Part shown: one piece after another, positions 43,262-52,908 of the stretch | Position numbering within the stretch: the first letter of the stretch is position 1 | Layout of the letters: each line of letters starts with the position of its first letter | Origin: Clostridiales bacterium | GTDB lineage: Bacteria > Bacillota > Clostridia > Peptostreptococcales > Anaerovoracaceae | NCBI GenBank assembly: GCA_022773945.1 | Contig: JALFNS010000032.1 | Span: forward strand, 1 to 53,826 | Direction: 5' to 3' | Length of the DNA: 53,826 nt | Made by a program: the position numbers and the translations under genes | Notes under the pieces: model-generated | The model's input: the letters and a program-made list of their open reading frames with translations, nothing else | The model's database searches: none | Told to the model about the DNA's origin: nothing

Positions 43262-46200
43262 TTAGTTCATATCCATAAATTTTTCACTGCCGAACACGTA
43301 TATGTAGGCTTCGATCACGGGAACGCCTTCCGCCTTCTCCAGAGCCTCTCTGTAAAGCTCAATCTGGCTCCTGTATCTTTCCCTGATTTCCTCCTCCGAC
43401 GCATCGCCGAAAGTCACGGTATTCTTGTAATCAATGAGGACCATGCGGTCCCCCTCGCGAAAGAAGCAGTCGATTATTCCCTGCACTATGGCAGGCGTAC
43501 CGTCTATTTCCTTTCGCATTATGAATTCCTGTTCTCTGTGAAGTCTGCCCTCCGCATATGCGACGGCAGCTCTCCTGCCCGGCTCACCGGAGAAAAATGC
43601 GGCAATCTTGCCGGACTTCACGACACCTCTCTCCTTCCCGGTCAGAATGCCCTTCTCCAGCATTTCATCCGCAAAGGCCTCAACATAGGCTCCGCCTTCC
43701 TCTGCGGCCCGGGTGAAATCTATGCGTTCCATAACCTTGTGCATGACCGTTCCCCGCTCTGCGGGAGTAAGTCCGCCCTTCTTCCTCTCCGGGTTGAACT
43801 GTGCCAGAGGAATCTCCCGGCTTCCCTGACTGTTAAGCATGGAAACGGAGTACTTGGTTCTCACGCCCTTATCCTCGTAAGGGTACACGAAAGAAAGCCG
43901 CTCCGCGGCTGCCCTGCCTCTTTCGGAATCCGGCGGATTATCTGCCTTTGCCATAAGCCCCATCAGGGACAGTCCACGTTTTTCCGCCGTCATCTGCTCA
44001 GGCGGACCGGTGTACCTAAACACCTCAGCCTCATCCATATCCTTAAGGGCGGGGTAAATCATACTGATGTATGAATCCTTTCTCTGCGTCTCCTTAAGAG
44101 AATCCGCCTTCACAGTTCCGACGATTTCCAGACGCTCTTCCGCTCTCGTCATGGCCACGTAGAGAACTCTCACTTCCTCGTCCAGATTCTCCTCGGCCTT
44201 CCTGCCCGCTATGACCTTCTGAAGCAGCGTCGGCTTCTTTATTCTGTTCTCCCTGTCCACATAATCAAGACCCAGACCGAAGTCCTTGTGCATGGCCACG
44301 GTCTCACCTCTGCTGCCGCCTGTTTTCCTGCCCGCTCCTATCAGGATTACCACAGGGAACTCCAGGCCTTTGCTCTTGTGAATGGTCATTATGCGGACGA
44401 CGTCCTCATTCTCTCCCAGAGTCTTGCCCGGCGCCACATTCAGCCCGGCTCCCGCCATGGCATCTATATATCTGAGAAATCCCGACAGTCCCCGGTGATT
44501 CATCTTCTCATATGCCGAAGCCTTCTCCACTATGAGACGCAGGTTTGAAACTCTCTGCCGGCCTACCGGCAGGCTGCTGCAGTAATCGTAATAGCCCGTG
44601 TCGTAAAGCATTCGCTTGACAAAATCGTCCAGGGCCATGGTGCCCGCAAGCTCCCTCCAGTATTCAAGAGATGAAAGGAAATCTCGAACCTTGTTTTTCA
44701 GAGTCTCATCCCGTCCCTCTTCTCCGTATGCTCTCACAGCCTCACAGAAGCTTCCCTCCGGGAATTCTCCTCTGATGTGCGCCATCTCGTTAAATGTAAA
44801 GTTGTACAGCACCGATCTCATCACCGATGCCAGCGGCACGTCGCGGCGCATATTGTCTGTAACACGCAGGAAATTGATGAACACCTGTATCTCCACCGAC
44901 TCGAAATACCCCTCATCGTTTTCCCCGTACGCCGGTATTCCCTCGTTCATGAGCAGGTTCTCCAGCTCTCCCACGGCGTTGCCTCCTCGCGAGAGCACAG
45001 CTATATCTCTGTAGCTGAAGCCGGCCTCAAGGCACTCGCGTATTATATTTACTGCGACTGCTCCCTCCGTCTCCAGCTTCTCTCTGTCTTCCTCTCTGAG
45101 AGCTTCACTGTCAATGATGTGCAGGCGCGTCTTGTAGTCCGAGATTCCTCTGGTGCAGTGGAGCTCGTCCACCTCGCCGTATCCCGGCATCACACCGCGA
45201 AAAACCCTGTTGACCGCCTCGGTTACATTCTCCCTGCTCCTGAAATTGCTGTTCAGATCGATTACCAGACTTTTCTCATTCTCCACGCGGCGATAATTCT
45301 CCGCAGTCCTTATGAAAATCCCCGGCTCGGCAAGTCTGAACCTGTATATGCTCTGCTTCACATCACCCACCATGAAGAGATTGTCCGGACGGGCGATTCT
45401 GCTTATAATTGCCTCCTGGAGGAAATTGCTGTCCTGGTATTCGTCTATAAATATGTAGCGGTATTTTTCTCTCAGCTCTCCGGCGGCCTTCTCGTCCCGT
45501 AGAATATCCAGAGCATAGTGCATCACATCGTCAAAGTCTATAATATTCTTCGAGCTTTTGCGCGCCCTGAGCTCATCCTCGAACTCCTTCATGAGATCTA
45601 TGAAATAGACCGTATCCGCATATACCAGATGAAGCTCCTCTTCAAGCACCTCCCGGTCATCGCTGTAGTATGACTCGCTGAGCCGTGAAAGACATTTCTT
45701 GCTCAGGTTACGCAGATCTGTGACCTCATCCTTCACTGCCTCCCAGTGGGCCTTTTCCTCCTTGGGAGCCCTCATGACGGCAAAGCCAGGTTTTGCAGCA
45801 AAAGCCGCAAAATCCTCCTCGTCCATTCCGCGGGCCGCTTCCAGCAGTGCCGCGTCCTCAAGGATTTTCTGATTCATGGCAGGCATGAGAGTGCTGTCCG
45901 TAAGGCCTGCAGCCTCCTTCATGTATTCTATAGCCTGCTCAACGCTCCTGTCCCGCTCTCTGCTTATGAACTCGCTGAGCCCCAGTTCCTCGGCGGGCGC
46001 TTCCCTGTCAAGCTTACCCGCCATGGTGTATGCCCAGTCGAAATAATCCGGAACGCTTCTTATCTTCTTGTATGTACTTACCAGAGTGTCCTTGAGATTC
46101 CTGTCGTTTCTGTCACTGCTTCTGCGCATGAGAAATGCTCTGAAATCCTCATCCTCTCTGTTCTCATAATGCTTCTCGAAGACACTGTCGATTGCCTCCT

Positions 46201-46612
46201 TCTCCATTATGGCGGTTTCGACCTCATCACCCACGGTAAACCCGGGCTCCAGATCGGTCAGATAAAAATAGTCTCTTATTATACCTCCCGCGAAGGCGTG
46301 GAACGTGCTTATGCTGGCTGAGGGCAGGAGATAGAGCTGCCTGAGAAGAAAGCTCCTGTCAGGATCCCCCGGGGCTCTCGACTTCAGCTCATCCCTTATG
46401 GATTTCTCAAGCTTCTTCTTCATATCCGAAGCCGCGGCCGTGGTGAACGTGGTGATGAGGAATCCGTCCACATCCTCCTTCTCACGCAAAACAAGCTGCT
46501 TGATCCGTTCCACCATGACGGTGGTCTTGCCGGATCCAGCAGCTGCCGATACCAGAATGTTTCTTCCCCGTTCTTCTATTGTCTGTTTCTGTTCCTCTGT
46601 CCAGGTCACCAT
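43262..46612 (-). CDS. addA: ATP-dependent helicase/nuclease subunit A
   Basis: UvrD-like helicase with RecB-family nuclease, working with AddB on double-strand breaks. The 1116-aa product starts VTWTEEQKQTIEERGRNILV, has Walker A AAAGSGKTT, RYIFIDEYQDSN (Walker B), GDVKQSIYRFRLAEP, LNSNFRSRENV and TIHKSKGLEFPVV. The C-terminal nuclease residues are IVQGIIDCFF and VLIDYKN. Slightly shorter than the usual 1150-1250 aa. No addB is in the window, although addB normally precedes addA; here a PHP-domain gene precedes it by 15 bp. Confidence 0.93.
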   Translation of the reverse strand: MVTWTEEQKQTIEERGRNILVSAAAGSGKTTVMVERIKQLVLREKEDVDGFLITTFTTAAASDMKKKLEKSIRDELKSRAPGDPDRSFLLRQLYLLPSASISTFHAFAGGIIRDYFYLTDLEPGFTVGDEVETAIMEKEAIDSVFEKHYENREDEDFRAFLMRRSSDRNDRNLKDTLVSTYKKIRSVPDYFDWAYTMAGKLDREAPAEELGLSEFISRERDRSVEQAIEYMKEAAGLTDSTLMPAMNQKILEDAALLEAARGMDEEDFAAFAAKPGFAVMRAPKEEKAHWEAVKDEVTDLRNLSKKCLSRLSESYYSDDREVLEEELHLVYADTVYFIDLMKEFEDELRARKSSKNIIDFDDVMHYALDILRDEKAAGELREKYRYIFIDEYQDSNFLQEAIISRIARPDNLFMVGDVKQSIYRFRLAEPGIFIRTAENYRRVENEKSLVIDLNSNFRSRENVTEAVNRVFRGVMPGYGEVDELHCTRGISDYKTRLHIIDSEALREEDREKLETEGAVAVNIIRECLEAGFSYRDIAVLSRGGNAVGELENLLMNEGIPAYGENDEGYFESVEIQVFINFLRVTDNMRRDVPLASVMRSVLYNFTFNEMAHIRGEFPEGSFCEAVRAYGEEGRDETLKNKVRDFLSSLEYWRELAGTMALDDFVKRMLYDTGYYDYCSSLPVGRQRVSNLRLIVEKASAYEKMNHRGLSGFLRYIDAMAGAGLNVAPGKTLGENEDVVRIMTIHKSKGLEFPVVILIGAGRKTGGSRGETVAMHKDFGLGLDYVDRENRIKKPTLLQKVIAGRKAEENLDEEVRVLYVAMTRAEERLEIVGTVKADSLKETQRKDSYISMIYPALKDMDEAEVFRYTGPPEQMTAEKRGLSLMGLMAKADNPPDSERGRAAAERLSFVYPYEDKGVRTKYSVSMLNSQGSREIPLAQFNPERKKGGLTPAERGTVMHKVMERIDFTRAAEEGGAYVEAFADEMLEKGILTGKERGVVKSGKIAAFFSGEPGRRAAVAYAEGRLHREQEFIMRKEIDGTPAIVQGIIDCFFREGDRMVLIDYKNTVTFGDASEEEIRERYRSQIELYREALEKAEGVPVIEAYIYVFGSEKFMDMN

Positions 46613-46627
46613 ACAGTTCTTCCCTCT

Positions 46628-47434
46628 CTATGCTCTCGATTTTTGATGGAGAATACGACTCGGGAAAAAGTTCATCAGTTTCTTGTGGTGATATTTCCTG
46701 TACGGACACTTCAGCTTTCCCAGTCCTCTGTTGTATATGAGATAGCCCAGCCTTCCCGTCCAGTGCTCCTTGCGGATGGCCTTCCTGGTCAGAGCTCTTT
46801 CGGTACCTTCTGCTCTGATGCTCTCTCTCGCCTTGACGGTGTATATGAAATCATTGTTGCTTTTAATGTTTCTCTCCGTAACCGTGGCCGCCATTCCCAC
46901 ATAATCCTCAACGTGGGAATCCGAACCGGCCAGCCCGGGCAGTCCGTACTTCGCCGCCAGCTCCTCTGCCAGACGGTTGGACTCGGGCGATTCACAGGTG
47001 TTAAAGGTTTCTATGAAATCAAAACGCCTGATAAGCTCCATATTCATATTTGAAAACCCCATGGCGCTCGAGGATGATACGCCGAAAGGATGGGCCAGAC
47101 CAACTATTCCTCCGTAGTCATGAACAAGTCTGATGACTTTTTCGGCCTTCATTCCGCGTATTTTGAACACCTTGAGATAGAGGTTGTCAGGCATGATTAT
47201 GAGCACATGCCCGGCATCCTTCGTGTCGTATTCTATTCCCCTTATTACAGTCAGGTTCCTGTATTCCGGTTCGTCCTTTATTTTATCCCAGGCCTGGCAG
47301 CCTTTGTAGCTGTTGTGGTCGGCAATCATGAATCCGTCATACCCCCGCTCCAGGAACATGTCCGCGAAACGGCGCACAGGCACCTTGGAATCGATGGAAC
47401 CTTCCTTAGTATGACAGTGCATGTCAAATTTCAT
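46628..47434 (-). CDS. PHP-domain metal-dependent phosphoesterase-like protein
   Basis: The 268-aa product begins MKFDMHCHTKEGSIDSKVPV, with the first PHP metal motif HCH. It continues with ADHNSYKGC (DH motif), VLIIMPDN, GLAHPFG (HP motif), ETFNTC and GSDSH for the remaining metal ligands. Family members hydrolyse phosphate esters such as histidinol phosphate or nucleotides; the substrate here is unknown. It lies 16 bp after gpmI and 15 bp before addA. Confidence 0.87.
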   Translation of the reverse strand: MKFDMHCHTKEGSIDSKVPVRRFADMFLERGYDGFMIADHNSYKGCQAWDKIKDEPEYRNLTVIRGIEYDTKDAGHVLIIMPDNLYLKVFKIRGMKAEKVIRLVHDYGGIVGLAHPFGVSSSSAMGFSNMNMELIRRFDFIETFNTCESPESNRLAEELAAKYGLPGLAGSDSHVEDYVGMAATVTERNIKSNNDFIYTVKARESIRAEGTERALTRKAIRKEHWTGRLGYLIYNRGLGKLKCPYRKYHHKKLMNFFPSRILHQKSRA

Positions 47435-47450
47435 TCAATCATCTCCCTCT

Positions 47451-48974
47451 TCAGAGGAGAGGCCTGCCGGTCATTTCCTCAGGTATCTCCAGCCCCATAA
47501 GTTTAAGCAGCGTAGGCGCTATATCGCAAAGTCTTCCGCCCTCCTCCAGAGCTTCGGCATCTGCTGATATATTGACAAGCGGCACATCATTAAGTGAATG
47601 GGCAGTCACCACATTGCCTTCTCCGTCGGTCATCTGATCCGCATTACCGTGGTCTGCCGTCAGAAGAATCCGTCCGTCCTGATCCAGGACTTTGCTTACT
47701 ATCTGTGAAACGCAGCCGTCCAGGGCCTCCACAGCTTTAACGGCGGCCTCCATGCTGCCTGTGTGTCCCACCATATCCGCGTTGGCGAAATTAAGTATGA
47801 TGAGATCGTATTTGCCGGTATCCAGCGCCTCCAGAACCTTCTCAGTAACCTGAGGTGCACTCATCTCCGGCTGCATATCGTAGGTCGGAACCTGCGGGGA
47901 CGGCACAAGAATTCTGTCCTCACCCGGGAACGGTTCCTCTACACCTCCGTTGAAGAAGAAGGTAACATGGGCGTATTTCTCCGTCTCAGCTATCCTCAGC
48001 TGGGTAAGTCCCAGTGACGATATGTATTCTCCCAGTGTGTTCTCCGGAGTTTCAGGCGGAAACGCCAGTTCAACCCCCGGCATGAGAGCATCATACTGGG
48101 TCATGCATACATAACAAAGGTCACTGACTTTTTTCTTCCTGTCGAAGCCGTCAAAATCGGGATCCACAAAGGCCCTCGTGATTTCTCTGGCTCTGTCCGG
48201 CCGGAAGTTGAACATGATCATGCTGTCGCCGTCGCACACGGGAAGCATTCCCTCCACGGCCGTAGGCAGGACAAACTCATCGTTCTCTCCGCGCTCGTAA
48301 GCCGCCTCTATAGCTTCCCTGCCGCAGGACGCCTTCATTCCTTCGCAGAGCGTCATGGCATCATAGGCCTTCTCCAGTCTCTCCCAGCGCTTGTCTCTGT
48401 CCATGGCGTAGTATCTGCCGCTGACAATGCCCACTCTGCCGACACCTGTCTTCTCCATATGCTCCGTGAGCATATCCATGTATTTAACGGCACATCTCGG
48501 CGGCACATCTCTTCCGTCCAGAAAGCAGTGCACCGAAACCTTGTCGATTCCCTCCCGGGCCGCCATATCTATGAGAGCCAGCAGGTGATTAATGTGGCTG
48601 TGCACGCCTCCGTCAGAAAGAAGTCCCAGAAGGTGGAGAGTTCCTCCGGTCTTCTTCACATGCTCCACCGCCTTGCCGAAAGCCTTGTTTTCGAAAAAGC
48701 TTCCGTCTTCAACCGCCCTGGTAATAAGCGAGAGATCCTGATAAACTATGCGTCCTGCTCCTATATTAAGATGCCCCACCTCTGAATTTCCCATCTGACC
48801 GTCGGGCAGACCCACATAACTGCCGCAGGCCTTAAGAGAAGTGTGGGGATAATCAGCAAATATACTGTCCAGATGAGGCTTGCGGGCGGCCGCTATGGCA
48901 TTTCCCTCCGTCTCCGGATTGAGACCGTATCCGTCAAGAATCATCAGCATTGTTGTCTTTTTATTTTCTTTCAT
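47451..48974 (-). CDS. gpmI: Phosphoglycerate mutase (2,3-BPG-independent)
   Basis: Manganese-dependent glycolytic enzyme interconverting 3- and 2-phosphoglycerate. The 507-aa product has TMLMILDGYGLNPETEGNAI near the start, the catalytic Ser in QMGNSEVGHLNIGAG, HCFLDGRDVPP, and metal ligands in NFANADMVGHTG and LTADHGNADQM. Length is typical. It has an extended -10 promoter immediately downstream of the terminator of the preceding gene. Confidence 0.97.
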   Translation of the reverse strand: MKENKKTTMLMILDGYGLNPETEGNAIAAARKPHLDSIFADYPHTSLKACGSYVGLPDGQMGNSEVGHLNIGAGRIVYQDLSLITRAVEDGSFFENKAFGKAVEHVKKTGGTLHLLGLLSDGGVHSHINHLLALIDMAAREGIDKVSVHCFLDGRDVPPRCAVKYMDMLTEHMEKTGVGRVGIVSGRYYAMDRDKRWERLEKAYDAMTLCEGMKASCGREAIEAAYERGENDEFVLPTAVEGMLPVCDGDSMIMFNFRPDRAREITRAFVDPDFDGFDRKKKVSDLCYVCMTQYDALMPGVELAFPPETPENTLGEYISSLGLTQLRIAETEKYAHVTFFFNGGVEEPFPGEDRILVPSPQVPTYDMQPEMSAPQVTEKVLEALDTGKYDLIILNFANADMVGHTGSMEAAVKAVEALDGCVSQIVSKVLDQDGRILLTADHGNADQMTDGEGNVVTAHSLNDVPLVNISADAEALEEGGRLCDIAPTLLKLMGLEIPEEMTGRPLL

Positions 48975-49012
48975 AAACCGTTCCTTTCGGGATGTTTTAA
49001 TATTTACATTTT

Positions 49013-49021
49013 ATTATACCA
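49013..49021 (-). promoter_or_regulatory. Extended -10 promoter of gpmI
   Basis: Minus strand TGGTATAAT: a perfect -10 box with the TGn extension and no good -35 box, because that place is taken by the terminator stem of the gene at 49055. Confidence 0.6.
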
Positions 49022-49050
49022 CAAAAAAAGAGATAGTCGCGACTATCTCT
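49022..49050 (-). terminator. Terminator of the secreted lysozyme-like gene
   Basis: Minus strand: perfect palindrome AGAGATAGTCG / CGACTATCTCT (22 bp, 49029-49050) followed by TTTTTTT. It begins 5 bp after the stop codon. Confidence 0.9.
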
Positions 49051-49054
49051 TCTG

Positions 49055-50929
49055 CTATATCTTCTTAGTATACTTCAGATACACATAGTATCCGTTCTTC
49101 AGCTTGCCCCAGTTGCCGGACTTGCTGACAACCGTGAGGGTCTTGCCCTTCTTGTAGGTTCCCTTTCTGGCATACTTGGTACCCGGACCGGTTCTGTAGT
49201 TCAGCCTGGTCGTGGTCTTGACCTTATAGGAGGCTGTGTACTTGGTCGTGTACTTGAGGTAAACGAAGTATCCGTTTTCCAGCTTGCCCCAGTTGCCGGA
49301 TTTGCCGACAATGGTGAGAATCTTGCCCTTCTTGTAGGTTCCCTTGCTGGTATACTTGGTTCCCGGGCCGGTCCTGTAGTGCAGATTCTCAGTAACCTTG
49401 ACCTTGTACGGAGTTACCTTGGTGACGGAGACGGTTGTCGCTGCCGTCGTTGAAGGTTTGCTTTCAGCTGATGTGCTTCCGCCGCTCTTGCAGGCTGTTC
49501 CGTAGTTTATAACCTTGTCCTTCGATGATACGGTGAATGTGTGACTTGTCGAGAAGCTTGTCCCCGATGAATCTTTCACGGTAATCGTATATATGTATGT
49601 GCCTGCCGACAGAGCACTGAACTTCATGCTGCTGTCAAAGTCACTCAGATTCTTGTAATGAGTGTTCGGTGAAGCACTCTTGCTGTAGAGAGCCTTTCCG
49701 GAGCTGTTCGTTATTTTGGCATTCACACTCGTAATGCTGTAGTTTGAAAGCACCATGCCGCTGACACTCATGCCTTTGCCCTGCTTGACATTTGACGGAT
49801 ATGTGTATCCGCAGATTCCCAGGTAGGACTGGGATGAGCTTCCGGCACTCTTACCGCAGTAGTTGACCCAGTACTTGGAGAGAGCCGTCTTGGCTCTGGA
49901 CACTGACACGGTGAATCTGTTGGCCGGCGCCTCGAACACTATGCAGAATTCTCTCGCCGCCAGATAAACTCCCTGCGGTGTATCCGGAACGTTCTTAAGA
50001 GTTGCCCACACCTGTGGGTAGCTGTTCTTCAGCTCTTCTCCCAGAAATTCCAGCTGCATGTCGGCATCGCTTATGGATACCTTCTTCGCCAGTGCCTTGT
50101 CAAGAAGCTTCTCTCTGCGTCCCAGAGACGTCCACTGACAGAGACCGTAGCCGCAGTAGTCGGTTCTGAAATTTCTTGAGGCTCCGGACTTGGTCTTATA
50201 GGCGCCCTTGCCCTTATCAACGCGTTCCGTGTATTCCGCATCGGACAGTCCGAAGAGAATGTTATTCTTGTTCTCCAGATTGTTTGATATCATGCCGCTC
50301 TCGGCATAGATATTGGCCATAACGCCGCAGGCGGCGGCACTGTTGAGACCCAGAGTTCCCGTCAGATAGGAATAAACCCTGGAGGTTGTGTCAGTGGAGG
50401 CTGCGTAACATGATTCTCCGAATAACGAGGAGATATCTATCGAGCCTTCCTCCTCTGTGTATACGGGCTCCAGCTCCTCCTCTCCCTTATCCGAAATCAC
50501 ATCAACCTCAGGTTCAGACTCCTCAATTTTAGCGTCCTCATTGGCAACCCTGTAGACCGTGATCCACGGCACATCCCACAGAGGGTCAATGTCCGGAGAC
50601 AGCACGTAGCAGTCGTTCCACACAGGCTTAAGGGAATAGTAGTAGTAGTCCGTGTTGTCAAAATCCTCCACACATTCCCACTCCACGTCTATCGGAGTTA
50701 CCGTGTCGCTTCCGTTAAGATATACCGCCAGAGTGTCAGGAAGTCCCGCCTCCAGCTCCTCCTCGGCAGGATCCCCGTTAAAGGAGTACTCTGCCGTCTC
50801 CAGAGGAGCGAAGGATGTAATTATTCTGCTTCCCGTCTCTGCGGACGCCGCTGTCGGAATCATAGTGACAACAAGCATCACCGACAGGAGCGCGATTGTA
50901 ATTTTTCTCATAATTCTATTCTTATTCAT
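49055..50929 (-). CDS. Secreted phage-tail-lysozyme-like protein with two SH3b repeats
   Basis: The 624-aa product has a signal peptide ending near ASAETG and an acidic region of about 130 residues. A domain resembling phage tail lysozyme/muramidase follows near residues 180-340 (YLTGTLGLNSAAACGVMANI, YAESGM, CGYGLCQWTSLGRREKLL). Then comes an Ig-like stretch and two C-terminal SH3b repeats (NYRTGPGTKYARKGTYKKGK). It is expected outside the cell, cutting or binding wall glycans. A TAGACT -10 box with a TGn extension ends 6 bp before the ATG and no ribosome binding site is seen, so the mRNA may be leaderless. It follows the histidine kinase gene. Confidence 0.78.
   Translation of the reverse strand: MNKNRIMRKITIALLSVMLVVTMIPTAASAETGSRIITSFAPLETAEYSFNGDPAEEELEAGLPDTLAVYLNGSDTVTPIDVEWECVEDFDNTDYYYYSLKPVWNDCYVLSPDIDPLWDVPWITVYRVANEDAKIEESEPEVDVISDKGEEELEPVYTEEEGSIDISSLFGESCYAASTDTTSRVYSYLTGTLGLNSAAACGVMANIYAESGMISNNLENKNNILFGLSDAEYTERVDKGKGAYKTKSGASRNFRTDYCGYGLCQWTSLGRREKLLDKALAKKVSISDADMQLEFLGEELKNSYPQVWATLKNVPDTPQGVYLAAREFCIVFEAPANRFTVSVSRAKTALSKYWVNYCGKSAGSSSQSYLGICGYTYPSNVKQGKGMSVSGMVLSNYSITSVNAKITNSSGKALYSKSASPNTHYKNLSDFDSSMKFSALSAGTYIYTITVKDSSGTSFSTSHTFTVSSKDKVINYGTACKSGGSTSAESKPSTTAATTVSVTKVTPYKVKVTENLHYRTGPGTKYTSKGTYKKGKILTIVGKSGNWGKLENGYFVYLKYTTKYTASYKVKTTTRLNYRTGPGTKYARKGTYKKGKTLTVVSKSGNWGKLKNGYYVYLKYTKKI
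49072..49431 (-). repeat. 180-bp tandem duplication encoding two SH3b repeats
   Basis: Two copies of a 180-bp unit lie in tandem (for example AGCTTGCCCCAGTTGCCGGA at 49101 and again at 49281 on the plus strand) with long identical blocks. They encode the two SH3b repeats and appear to be a fairly recent in-gene duplication. Confidence 0.8.
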
Positions 50930-50935
50930 GCTTAC

Positions 50936-50944
50936 AGTCTATCA
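50936..50944 (-). promoter_or_regulatory. Possible extended -10 promoter at lysozyme-like gene
   Basis: Minus strand TGATAGACT, with the -10 box 6 bp before the ATG. TTATTG lies 17 bp further upstream. Weak match. Confidence 0.35.
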
Positions 50945-50968
50945 CATAAATGCCGCAACAATAACTGT

Positions 50969-52600
50969 TTAACCATTAAATTTCGTTAAGAATACGGTAA
51001 ACTCGGTGCCTTCACCCGGCTCTGACTCCACGGTTATGCGTCCGCCGTGGTCCTCGACGGCCTGAGCGGCTATAGCCAGCCCCAGACCGGTTCCCTTGCC
51101 GTTCTCCTTGGTGGTGAAAAACGGATCGAAAATCTTATCCTTTATCTCATCCGGTATTCCCTTTCCCGTATCCTTTATGGAAATGCTCACCTCGTCTCCG
51201 CATATTCCCGTGGATACGGTGAGCACGCCGCCAGAAATCTCCATGGCCTGATATGCATTCATAACAAGATTGAGCAAAAGCTGCGAGAGCTGAATCTCAT
51301 TTCCTTTCACCTTCACTTCTGCGCAGTTAAGTTCTCTGTGAACATCCACATTCTTAGGCAGAGCCGGAGCCGCCACATTGAGGACTTTGTTCACCAGAAC
51401 GTCCGGGCCGATCTCCGTGAACACCATCTCCGTGTTCTTTCTGGACAGCTCAGAAAGCCTGGATATTATGTCCTTCGCCTTGCAGGAGGCGTTGTATATC
51501 TCCAGTATATCGTCGTAAACCGGCGTCGTGTCCGGTATCTTCTCCAGAGTCATCAGACTGTATCCCATAATAGGCGTGAGGAGATTGTTGAACTCGTGGG
51601 CTATGCTGGATGTCAGTGTTCCTATTGTTTCCAGACGCTGATGATGCGCCAGCTCCTGAGTTTTGGCATTCAGCTCCTCCATGGCCTTTGCCTTTTCCTT
51701 AAGCTGCTTTATCTCCATCTCACCGCGCAGCTCGCGCTTTCTTCCCAGGAGAATCAGCACCACGAATAGTATTATACCCGCTGCTATCATGAGGAGGAAT
51801 GCGATCATGCTGCCGGCCGTCTTCCTGAACAGAGTGGTCTCTCTGTTGAAATCACCGTACACGCTTATGGAGAATATCCCGTTCCCGGACTCCTCCGCCG
51901 GCATCACGGCCTGCCTGATATTCGCAGTACTGCCGTCTCTGTCCTGTTTGAAGCTGTCCAGCTTTTTACTTCCGTCTGACCCGGTCACATTCCCGACAGC
52001 TCTGTCATAAGCATCTCCTGAGAGCACTATATTACCCGTTACATCAGCCATTATCAGACTGCAGTCAGTTCCCGCCATCCTGCCTGCGGAGCTTTTGTAC
52101 AGCCTTTGCGCATCCATCACACCCAGATAGGAGAGGCTGTCATCCACCTTGTACTCCAGGGCAATATAGTATTCGCCTTCATCGCTGCGCACCGTGTACT
52201 GTCCGTCACCGATCTCATCCTCTATTTCATAGCTCAGCTCGTCCGTTGAGAAAACGACACTGCCCCCTTCCACCGCCAGCATGCAGTGATAGATATTCCT
52301 GTTTGACAGAGAACTTTCACGCATTGCTTTCAGAAGTCGCGAGTTGTCCCCTGTGCCGGTCCACACACTCTCTCCGTTAATAAAGTTGGGCCGCGTCGCA
52401 GTATATTCAAGCTCCCTCTCGAATCTCTCCGTGTAGCCGGCCACCTCATCGTCTATGGCCTCCTCCATCTCCCAGAGCTCGTCGTCCATGGTCTCCATGC
52501 TCTCGTTCATGTAGTTTTCCATTGTGTATACGGTCATTCCCGCGCCTGCAGCCACCAGGGCTACCGCCAGCACCACGAGAATCTTGTTCTTCCAGGCCAT
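50969..52600 (-). CDS. Membrane sensor histidine kinase without adjacent regulator
   Basis: The 543-aa product has a membrane helix near residues 6-28, an extracytoplasmic sensing region of about 240 residues (Cache-like in size), and a second helix near 270-292. A coiled coil follows, then a HisKA-type dimerisation domain with [18 protein letters not shown] and a HATPase domain ([29 protein letters not shown]). The HEFNN box resembles NtrB/hybrid-type kinases. No response regulator gene adjoins it. The ATG at 52600 has GAGGTGG upstream; an ATG at 52624 lies 3 nt from the predicted RNA start and was rejected. Confidence 0.88.
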   Translation of the reverse strand: MAWKNKILVVLAVALVAAGAGMTVYTMENYMNESMETMDDELWEMEEAIDDEVAGYTERFERELEYTATRPNFINGESVWTGTGDNSRLLKAMRESSLSNRNIYHCMLAVEGGSVVFSTDELSYEIEDEIGDGQYTVRSDEGEYYIALEYKVDDSLSYLGVMDAQRLYKSSAGRMAGTDCSLIMADVTGNIVLSGDAYDRAVGNVTGSDGSKKLDSFKQDRDGSTANIRQAVMPAEESGNGIFSISVYGDFNRETTLFRKTAGSMIAFLLMIAAGIILFVVLILLGRKRELRGEMEIKQLKEKAKAMEELNAKTQELAHHQRLETIGTLTSSIAHEFNNLLTPIMGYSLMTLEKIPDTTPVYDDILEIYNASCKAKDIISRLSELSRKNTEMVFTEIGPDVLVNKVLNVAAPALPKNVDVHRELNCAEVKVKGNEIQLSQLLLNLVMNAYQAMEISGGVLTVSTGICGDEVSISIKDTGKGIPDEIKDKIFDPFFTTKENGKGTGLGLAIAAQAVEDHGGRITVESEPGEGTEFTVFLTKFNG

Positions 52601-52633
52601 TATATCCACCTCTTGAAAATCCATTATCTTTTA

Positions 52634-52639
52634 ATTATA
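52634..52639 (-). promoter_or_regulatory. -10 box of the histidine kinase gene
   Basis: Perfect TATAAT on the minus strand with no good -35 box at 17 bp. It would start the RNA at about 52627, supporting the start codon at 52600. Confidence 0.5.
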
Positions 52640-52685
52640 CTAAAATAAACTATTTTAACTGTAATGCCGTTTTACCGATATAATA

Positions 52686-52717
52686 TTTAGAAATGTTGAA
52701 AAATAGCCGTTTCTAAA
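52686..52717. promoter_or_regulatory. Inverted pair of TTTAGAA sites
   Basis: TTTAGAAATG (52686-52695) faces CGTTTCTAAA (52708-52717). The same motif lies inside the promoter of the XRE repressor at 53526-53535, so both may be operators of that repressor. This site lies between the repressor gene and the kinase gene. Confidence 0.4.
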
Positions 52718-52778
52718 GGGTTTCAAGGTGGATTTTGCATCTTATTTGTTACTTACCGCAAAAACAATACAAGGTTTT

Positions 52779-52908
52779 TTATGCCTTTATAACACCTATG
52801 TATGTGCCGACGCAGTTCACTTCGTCGGTCATTTTTATGACTATATCCTCACCGTGACGGCTGATAGAACGGAGCACATTCCGCCCGTTTTTCTCCACGA
52901 ATCTCCGG
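52779..52908 (-). pseudogene. Frameshifted C-terminal tail of the XRE/S24-like repressor
   Basis: From 52908 downward a different frame reads RRFVEKNGRNVLRSISRHG, EDIVIKMTDEVNCVGTYIG, then VIKA and TAA at 52779-52781. This is the ending expected for a clostridial S24-like repressor (EDIVIK ... VGTYIGVIKA). It joins the upstream open frame after NRIL by a +1 shift at the C at 52908 (minus strand CTT-C-CGG). Either an indel mutation, a base error, or a programmed shift. Confidence 0.75.
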
